17,024 nt of DNA, from assembly GCA_028706795.1 (NCBI GenBank), contig JAQTVK010000005.1, positions 1 to 17,024 of the forward strand, written 5' to 3'. This document shows positions 12,203 to 17,024 of the stretch, piece by piece. The translations under genes and the position numbers were made by a program. Positions within the stretch are counted from its first letter, which is position 1. Each line of letters starts with the position of its first letter. The notes under the pieces were generated by a model. It made no database searches, was not told the origin of the DNA, and worked only from the letters and a program-made list of their open reading frames with translations. This DNA is from Candidatus Omnitrophota bacterium (GTDB lineage Bacteria > Omnitrophota > Gorgyraeia > Pluralincolimonadales > Pluralincolimonadaceae).

Positions 12203-14776
12203 ATGGTCAGCACCGGTTTTAAGGGCCTGGACAAGGTAATAACGGGATTAAGGATCGGCGATAACGTTGTCTGGCAGATCGACGATATCAAAAATTACCA
12301 GGATTTCCTGCTCCCGTTCGTCAAGAAGGCCCTCGAAGAAAAAAAAGAGGTCATCTATATAAGGTTCGCGGACCATAAGCCCCTGCTCGAAACAGGCAAG
12401 GGCGTAAAGGTATATAAGCTTAACGCACACGAAGGATTTGAGTCGTTCTCCACCCATCTTAACAGCATAATAAAGGAGCACGGGGAAGGCGTCTATTACG
12501 TATTCGATTGCCTCTCCGACCTGCTCTCGGCGTGGGCGAACGACCTCATGATAGGGAATTTTTTCAAGATAACGTGCCCGTATCTCTACGAGCTTAATAC
12601 CATAGCCTACTTTTCCATACTTCGTAACAGGCATTCTTTTAAGACCGTCGCCCGCATCCGCGAGATAACGCAGCTCCTCATAGACGTCTACGAATACGAG
12701 GGCAGGTATTATGTCCATCCGCTGAAGGTCTGGAACAGGTATTCGCCGACGATGTTCCTGCCGCACCTCATGAGCAAGGACCGTTTTGTGCCGATAGGGA
12801 ACAGCGTCGATACGGCGCGCCTCTTCTCAAGTATCCTCAAGAAAGGCGCAAAGAACACGCGCAGGATACTCGATTACTGGGACCGCCTCTTCATGAAGGT
12901 GGAGGACCTCGCCTCAAAGGCGGGTTCGCAGGACGAGAAGAGGGATATGATAAAGCATCTTTGCAGGATAATGATAGCGCGCGAGGAAAAACTCCTTTCG
13001 CTGGTCGAAGAGTATTACTCCCTCGAGGACCTCCTGGGCATCAAGGCCAAGATGATAGGCACGGGGTTCATCGGCGGAAAGGCCGTCGGCATGCTGCTCG
13101 CGAGGAAAATGCTTCTTAAAGAACGTTCCCTGGGCATGGAAAAGTATTTTGAGCCTCACGATTCTTTTTATGTGGGTTCGGACGTCTTTTACACCTATAT
13201 AGTCGAGAACGGATGGTGGAAGCTCAGGATGGAGCAGAAGACGAAGGAAGGATATTTTTCCGTAGCCGAGACGCTTCGCGAAAAAATGCTGGGAGGGGTC
13301 TTCCCGGAAGAGATAAAGGAACAGTTCCGGCAGATGATAGAATATTTCGGGCAGTCGCCGATAATCGTACGCTCGAGCAGCCTGCTTGAGGACAGCTTCG
13401 GCAACGCCTTTGCCGGAAAGTACGAGAGCATATTCCTGGTAAACCAGGGTTCGCCGGAAGAGAGGTACACTAAGTTCGTTGAGGCGGTAAGGCGCATCTA
13501 CGCGAGCGCCATGAACAAGGATGCCCTGGCATACCGGCTGCAGCGAGGGCTCGACCAGGCCGATGAGCAGATGGCCCTGCTGGTCCAGAGGGTATCCGGG
13601 GCGTACCATTCGGATTATTTCTTCCCGGATATCGCGGGAGTCGGGATATCATATAATACATTCGTCTGGAACAAGGATATGGACCCCAGGGCCGGGGTGC
13701 TCAGGATAGTAGCGGGCCTGGGGACGCGCGCCGTAAACCGCGTGGAGGGGGATTATCCCAGGATAGCCGCGCTCGATATGCCTTTGGTCAAACCCCAGTC
13801 CGGGTCAAAAGATATGCAAAGGTTCTCCCAGCACGACCTCGATGTGCTGAACATTAAAGAGAACCGGCTCGAGGCCGTGCCGCTGAGGAAGATGTTGGCC
13901 GATAAGGTGGAGATCAGCCTTGAGTATACCGGCGCGAGGGATTACGAGGCGGACCGCCGAATGGAAGAGGCAGGGAAGGCCGGCGAAGAACACTGGATAC
14001 TGACCTTCGACAAGCTCTTTTCCGAGACGTCATTCGGCGAGATAATGCAGAAGATGCTTAAGGCCCTCGAGAAACGTTACGGATACCCGCTCGACATCGA
14101 ATTCACCGTGAATTTCAAAAAAGACGGGACGTTCCAGGTAAACCTGCTGCAATGCCGTCCGCTGCAGACTAAAGGCCTCGGTAAAAAGGTGGAGTTCCCG
14201 GAAAATATCAGCAATAAAGAGATAGTCTTTCGCTCAAAAGGTTCTTTCCTCGGAGGGAATATATCCCAGCCCATAAAGAGGCTGATATTTATCGATCCCC
14301 AAGAATACAGCGCGCTGCCCATTTCTTCCAAGTATGATATCGCCCGGGCGGTGGGCGAACTCAACAGGCTCGTCACCGACAGGGAGGGGTTGCCGTGTTT
14401 CCTTATGGGGCCGGGCAGATGGGGCACGACGACGCCCTCGCTCGGCGTCCCGGTCTCCTTTTCCGAGATAAATAATATGGCCGTCCTATGCGAACTTGCG
14501 TTTGTCGGGGCCAACTGCGCCCCGGAACTTTCATTCGGCACGCACTTTTTCCAGGACCTGGTAGAGACCGGCATATTCTACGTAGCGCTCTTCCCGGAAA
14601 GCGGACAGACCTTCTTTAACCGCGGACTGATCGATTCCTGCCGGAATTTATTCCGGGAATTAGCGCCTTCATACGGGAAATATGAGGACGTGATAAGGGT
14701 CTGCGACCTTTCCAAGAGGCATTTTCGCCTTGTCGCCGACATCGTCTCCCAGGAGATCCTGATGTTCTTCCGATAA
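12203..14776 (+). CDS. Degenerate KaiC-like domain fused to a PPDK-type ATP-binding domain and an unknown C-terminal domain
   Basis: I know no characterised function for this 857-residue protein. Residues 1-200 resemble a KaiC/RecA-fold domain: STGFKGLDKVITG at 3-15 and a Walker B-like YYVFDCLSDLL at 98-108. The P-loop is gone, with QIDDIKNYQDF where GxxGxGKT is expected. Residues 285-655 are a PPDK N-terminal (PEP/pyruvate-binding, ATP-grasp-like) domain: GGKAVGML (291-298), VRSSSLLEDSFGNAFAGKYE (389-408), VQRV (461-464), and DIE (631-633) with LLQCRPLQ (648-655), so nucleotide-binding residues appear kept. Residues 680-857 hold conserved-looking motifs (MGPGRWGTTTPSLGVPVSF at 735-753, LSFGTHFFQDLVE at 776-788) that I cannot assign. 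The phospho-histidine domain and the PEP/pyruvate barrel are absent, so it is not a complete dikinase or PEP synthase. AGGAG at 12193-12197 is the ribosome binding site. Confidence 0.85.
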   Translation: MVSTGFKGLDKVITGLRIGDNVVWQIDDIKNYQDFLLPFVKKALEEKKEVIYIRFADHKPLLETGKGVKVYKLNAHEGFESFSTHLNSIIKEHGEGVYYVFDCLSDLLSAWANDLMIGNFFKITCPYLYELNTIAYFSILRNRHSFKTVARIREITQLLIDVYEYEGRYYVHPLKVWNRYSPTMFLPHLMSKDRFVPIGNSVDTARLFSSILKKGAKNTRRILDYWDRLFMKVEDLASKAGSQDEKRDMIKHLCRIMIAREEKLLSLVEEYYSLEDLLGIKAKMIGTGFIGGKAVGMLLARKMLLKERSLGMEKYFEPHDSFYVGSDVFYTYIVENGWWKLRMEQKTKEGYFSVAETLREKMLGGVFPEEIKEQFRQMIEYFGQSPIIVRSSSLLEDSFGNAFAGKYESIFLVNQGSPEERYTKFVEAVRRIYASAMNKDALAYRLQRGLDQADEQMALLVQRVSGAYHSDYFFPDIAGVGISYNTFVWNKDMDPRAGVLRIVAGLGTRAVNRVEGDYPRIAALDMPLVKPQSGSKDMQRFSQHDLDVLNIKENRLEAVPLRKMLADKVEISLEYTGARDYEADRRMEEAGKAGEEHWILTFDKLFSETSFGEIMQKMLKALEKRYGYPLDIEFTVNFKKDGTFQVNLLQCRPLQTKGLGKKVEFPENISNKEIVFRSKGSFLGGNISQPIKRLIFIDPQEYSALPISSKYDIARAVGELNRLVTDREGLPCFLMGPGRWGTTTPSLGVPVSFSEINNMAVLCELAFVGANCAPELSFGTHFFQDLVETGIFYVALFPESGQTFFNRGLIDSCRNLFRELAPSYGKYEDVIRVCDLSKRHFRLVADIVSQEILMFFR

Positions 14777-14797
14777 GGGTCGACAAACCCGTTTTTT
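14777..14797 (+). terminator. Weak intrinsic terminator after the PPDK-like gene
   Basis: GGGT (14777-14780) and ACCC (14787-14790) form a 4-bp stem with a CGACAA loop, starting right after the TAA stop. One G and then six T (14792-14797) follow. The stem is short, so termination is probably partial. Confidence 0.4.
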
Positions 14798-14808
14798 AGT
14801 AGTAAAAT
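14780..14808 (+). promoter_or_regulatory. Sigma-70-type promoter for the LarA-like gene, overlapping the terminator
   Basis: TCGACA (14780-14785, 5 of 6) and TAAAAT (14803-14808, 5 of 6) are separated by 17 bases. The -35 box lies in the loop of the preceding terminator. The predicted start near 14815 leaves a leader of only about 13 nt before ATG 14828, with no clear ribosome binding site. Confidence 0.5.
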
Positions 14809-14827
14809 AACCGTTAAACGATCTCCG

Positions 14828-16113
14828 ATGAAGATAAATATACCTTACGGAAAAAAGCAGGTCGGCATTTCCATCAACGAGAATAACCTTTTAGGCATCC
14901 TTCATCCCAAGAGGTCATACGGCAGGAAACCCGAATCCCTCATCATTAAAGAGGCTATCCTCAACCCGATGGGCTGCTGCCGGCTCAGGGACCTCGTCTC
15001 GCCTAAAGAAACGATCGCCATAGTCGTCCCGGACCTCGCAAGGGTATGCCCCCGCAAGCTCATACTTCCCATATTGCTGGATGAACTGAAAAAGGGCGGG
15101 ATAAGGGATAAGGATGTGACGATCTTCATGGCGGTCGGAATGCTCACTCCCCCGACAAGGCCGGAGATAGAAGAAGCTTTCGGCAAAAATGTCGTCAGGC
15201 GGGTAAAAGTAAAGATCCACGACCCCTCGGATGCCTCAAACCTGACCAACCTCGGATATGTCGCCAATGGCGTCCCCGTATAGTCAACAAAGAGATGCTT
15301 TATAACGACCATGTAATTTCGATCGGCGTCATCGAGCCGCACCTGCATGCCGGTTTTTCCGGCGGGCCCGAGACGCTGAGCATAGGCATGGCCGGGGAAG
15401 AGACGATAAGATTTACCCATTCGCCGAAATTCATAGATAAACCGGGCGCGAAACCCGGCGTTATCAAGGATAACCCCTTCCACCGCTGGATCATGGAGTT
15501 CGCCTGCATAGCCAAACTGAAATTTATAATAAACGTCGTGAATGACGACTTGGGGCGTACGATATTCGCGACCGCGGGAGAACCGCAACTGGCTTTTTAC
15601 AGGGGAATAGAACACGCGATGCTACATTACAGGGTGAAGGTGGATGAGCCGGCCGATATAATCATCTGCGGAGTGGGCTGGCCTAAAGATGTCAACCTCT
15701 ATCAGGCATCACGCGCCCTGACCTACCTGACCAACACGCAGAAACCCATCGTCAAAAGGGGAGGGCTTATACTTATCTCCGCGCGATGCGAAGAAGGAAT
15801 AGGTAAGGGGCTGGGTGAACGCAGGTTCTATGCCGCTATGGTCAGGGCAAAGAGCCCCGCCGAGATCGTAAAGAAGATGAAGAACAAGGCTTGTCTTGCC
15901 GGAGAACAGAGAGCGTATGCCGTGGCGAAGTCCCTTCTTTTCGCCGATTGCGCGTTCGTCGGGACAAAATTCCCCGATATGGCAAAGAAGATGAAGATGT
16001 TGTCTTTTAAGGATATGGATGAAGCGCTGGAATATGCTTTTGCCACCCGCGGAAAGGACGCGAAGGTCTATGTCGTCCCGCACGCGCTCGTAACCCTGCC
16101 AGTATCGCGATGA
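14828..16113 (+). pseudogene. LarA-family (DUF2088) nickel-racemase-like gene, broken by a one-base frameshift
   Basis: Two adjacent frames together encode a LarA-length protein of about 428 residues. The first (14828-15283, 151 codons) has the N-terminal LarA domain with VVPDLARVCP (67-75) and HDPSDASNLTNLGYVANGVPV, then a TAG stop. Reading from 15280 in the -1 frame (codons ATA GTC AAC AAA GAG ATG) continues the homology through IGVIEPHLHAGFSGG, INVVNDD and GWPKDVNLYQASRAL. One missing base near 15280-15283 explains this. By LarA (L. plantarum) numbering from memory, Asp72, Arg75, His174, His200, Tyr294 and Gln295 are kept. The cofactor lysine 184 is Glu, His108 is Leu, and Lys298 is Arg. 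So even repaired, it may not be a standard lactate racemase. The stop overlaps the next gene as ATGA, suggesting translational coupling. Confidence 0.8.
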
Positions 16114-17024
16114 CCTTATTGGAGAAAGAGCTGAAAAAGATCATCAAAGGCGATGTCCTCTTTGATGATGTGACCCGCCATATCTATTCCTTCGGCGCAT
16201 CGATCTATAAGATTAAACCGAAAGGCGTCGTCATCCCTAAGGACAAGGACGATGTCGCCGCACTGGTCAAATATGCCTTCCGTAATAATATCTCCCTTAC
16301 CGCGCGCGGCGCGTGCACAAGCCTCGCCGGCCAGGCAGTGGGTAACGGCATAATAATCGATTTTACCAAATACATGAATAAGGCCATCGCCTATAAAGGC
16401 GGCGACACGGTCACGGTCCAGCCCGGCATCGTCTATGGCGAGCTAAACAAACTGTTGGCCAGGTACGGGAAATTTTTCCCGCCCGACCCTTCGAGCGGGG
16501 ATTATTGCACGATAGGCGGGATGATCGCCGATAATTCGGGCGGGCCGCATTCGGTAAAATACGGCACCGCCGCGGACTGGACCCTCGAACTCGAAGCCGT
16601 CCTTGCGAATGGCGACAGGGTTATCCTGTCGCCACGAGTAAAGATAAAGGATATTTCGGTCCCGCTCGCGGAATTGCTTAAAAATAACGAAGAGGCCATA
16701 AAGAAATCCGCTCCCAAGGTCATGAGGAGCTCCAGCGGCTACAACGTCTACGGTATCCTTAAGGGCGATTCCGTCGACCTGGTCAGGCTTATGTCCGGTT
16801 CAGAGGGGACCCTCGCGGTCATAACCGAAGCGAAGCTGAAATTAGCGCCCCTGCCGGGCGTGCGCGCTTCGCTCCTGCTGTTCCTGAAAGACCTCCAGTC
16901 GATAGCGGATATCGTGGCGGAACTGCGCAGCCTATCGGCGTCCGCCATCGAGTTCATGGACGAGACTTTCATCAAACTTGCCGTTGAAGCGGAACCGAAA
17001 CTCAGCGACATCCTCCAAAAAGGG
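16110..17024 (+). CDS. FAD-linked oxidase, GlcD/YdiJ-like 2-hydroxyacid dehydrogenase (5' part, runs off right edge)
   Basis: The frame is open from ATG 16110 to the last base (305 codons) and incomplete. It begins with a PCMH-type FAD-binding domain: VVIPKDKDDVAALVKYA (40-56), ARGACTSLAGQAVGNG (65-80), FPPDPSS (123-129), CTIGGMIADNSGGPHSVKYG (133-152) and GSEGTLAVITEAKL (230-243), followed by the start of the FAD-oxidase C-terminal domain. IYSFGASIYKIKPKGVV near the N-terminus is most like the long (about 900-1000 residue) members that carry 4Fe-4S and CCG domains downstream, such as YdiJ; that part would lie outside the window. Members oxidise D-2-hydroxyacids such as D-lactate or glycolate, or D-2-hydroxyglutarate. 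The ATGA overlap with the LarA-like gene points to a shared 2-hydroxyacid pathway. Confidence 0.88.
   Translation, partial: MTLLEKELKKIIKGDVLFDDVTRHIYSFGASIYKIKPKGVVIPKDKDDVAALVKYAFRNNISLTARGACTSLAGQAVGNGIIIDFTKYMNKAIAYKGGDTVTVQPGIVYGELNKLLARYGKFFPPDPSSGDYCTIGGMIADNSGGPHSVKYGTAADWTLELEAVLANGDRVILSPRVKIKDISVPLAELLKNNEEAIKKSAPKVMRSSSGYNVYGILKGDSVDLVRLMSGSEGTLAVITEAKLKLAPLPGVRASLLLFLKDLQSIADIVAELRSLSASAIEFMDETFIKLAVEAEPKLSDILQKG

Noticed and set aside
12203..14776. Phosphoenolpyruvate synthase or pyruvate phosphate dikinase
   Set aside because: Only the N-terminal ATP-binding domain of those enzymes is present. The catalytic histidine domain and the TIM-barrel domain are absent.
15270..15295. 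Programmed -1 ribosomal frameshift in the LarA-like gene
   Set aside because: No X-XXY-YYZ slippery heptamer lies at the junction and I see no downstream pseudoknot. A missing base explains it more simply.

Overview
The window is a densely packed bacterial chromosome segment with every gene on the + strand. It reads as G+C-rich, uses ATA for isoleucine and AGG for arginine heavily, and mostly has gene overlaps of 4 to 13 bases or gaps of a few bases. Together with the unusual KaiC-like/PPDK fusion gene, this suggests an uncultured anaerobic lineage of the Omnitrophota kind. That placement is an inference by style only; no rRNA or other phylogenetic marker is present. There is no sign of a phage, insertion sequence, CRISPR array or tRNA gene.

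Region 1 (1-10609) looks like one very long transcription unit. It opens with de novo purine synthesis: purL (3' part only), purQ, purF, purM, purD and purE. It continues without a break into tsaC, a low-molecular-weight phosphatase, rpiB and glyA, which is the ywlC-ywlE-ywlF(rpiB)-glyA neighbourhood known from Bacillus subtilis. It ends with a dCMP deaminase, the ribonucleotide reductase repressor nrdR and an AmrS-like radical SAM protein. The theme is nucleotide supply: rpiB supports ribose phosphate for PRPP, glyA supplies glycine and one-carbon units for the purine ring, dCMP deaminase makes dUMP, and NrdR watches the dNTP pool.

Region 2 (10610-12192) is a separately controlled glutamate dehydrogenase gene. 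It has a good sigma-70-type promoter and a leader of about 135 nt. The leader carries two hairpins with near-identical hexaloops (AAAGCC and AAAGAC) and a terminator-like hairpin, so it may be an ANTAR-type antitermination target. gdhA ends in a hairpin over its stop codon and then a strong intrinsic terminator.

Region 3 (12203-14776) is an 857-residue protein with a KaiC-like domain that has lost its P-loop, a PPDK-type ATP-binding domain and a C-terminal domain I do not recognise. It has neither the phospho-histidine domain nor the PEP/pyruvate barrel of true dikinases. Its ribosome binding site directly follows the gdhA terminator.

Region 4 (14777-17024) is a probable 2-hydroxyacid (lactate-like) module with its own promoter, which overlaps a weak terminator. 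It holds a LarA-family gene broken by a one-base frameshift and lacking several catalytic residues of characterised lactate racemases, then the 5' part of a GlcD/YdiJ-type FAD-linked oxidase that runs off the right edge.

The points most worth a second look are the gdhA leader RNA, the degenerate-KaiC/PPDK fusion, and the LarA homologue without its cofactor lysine.
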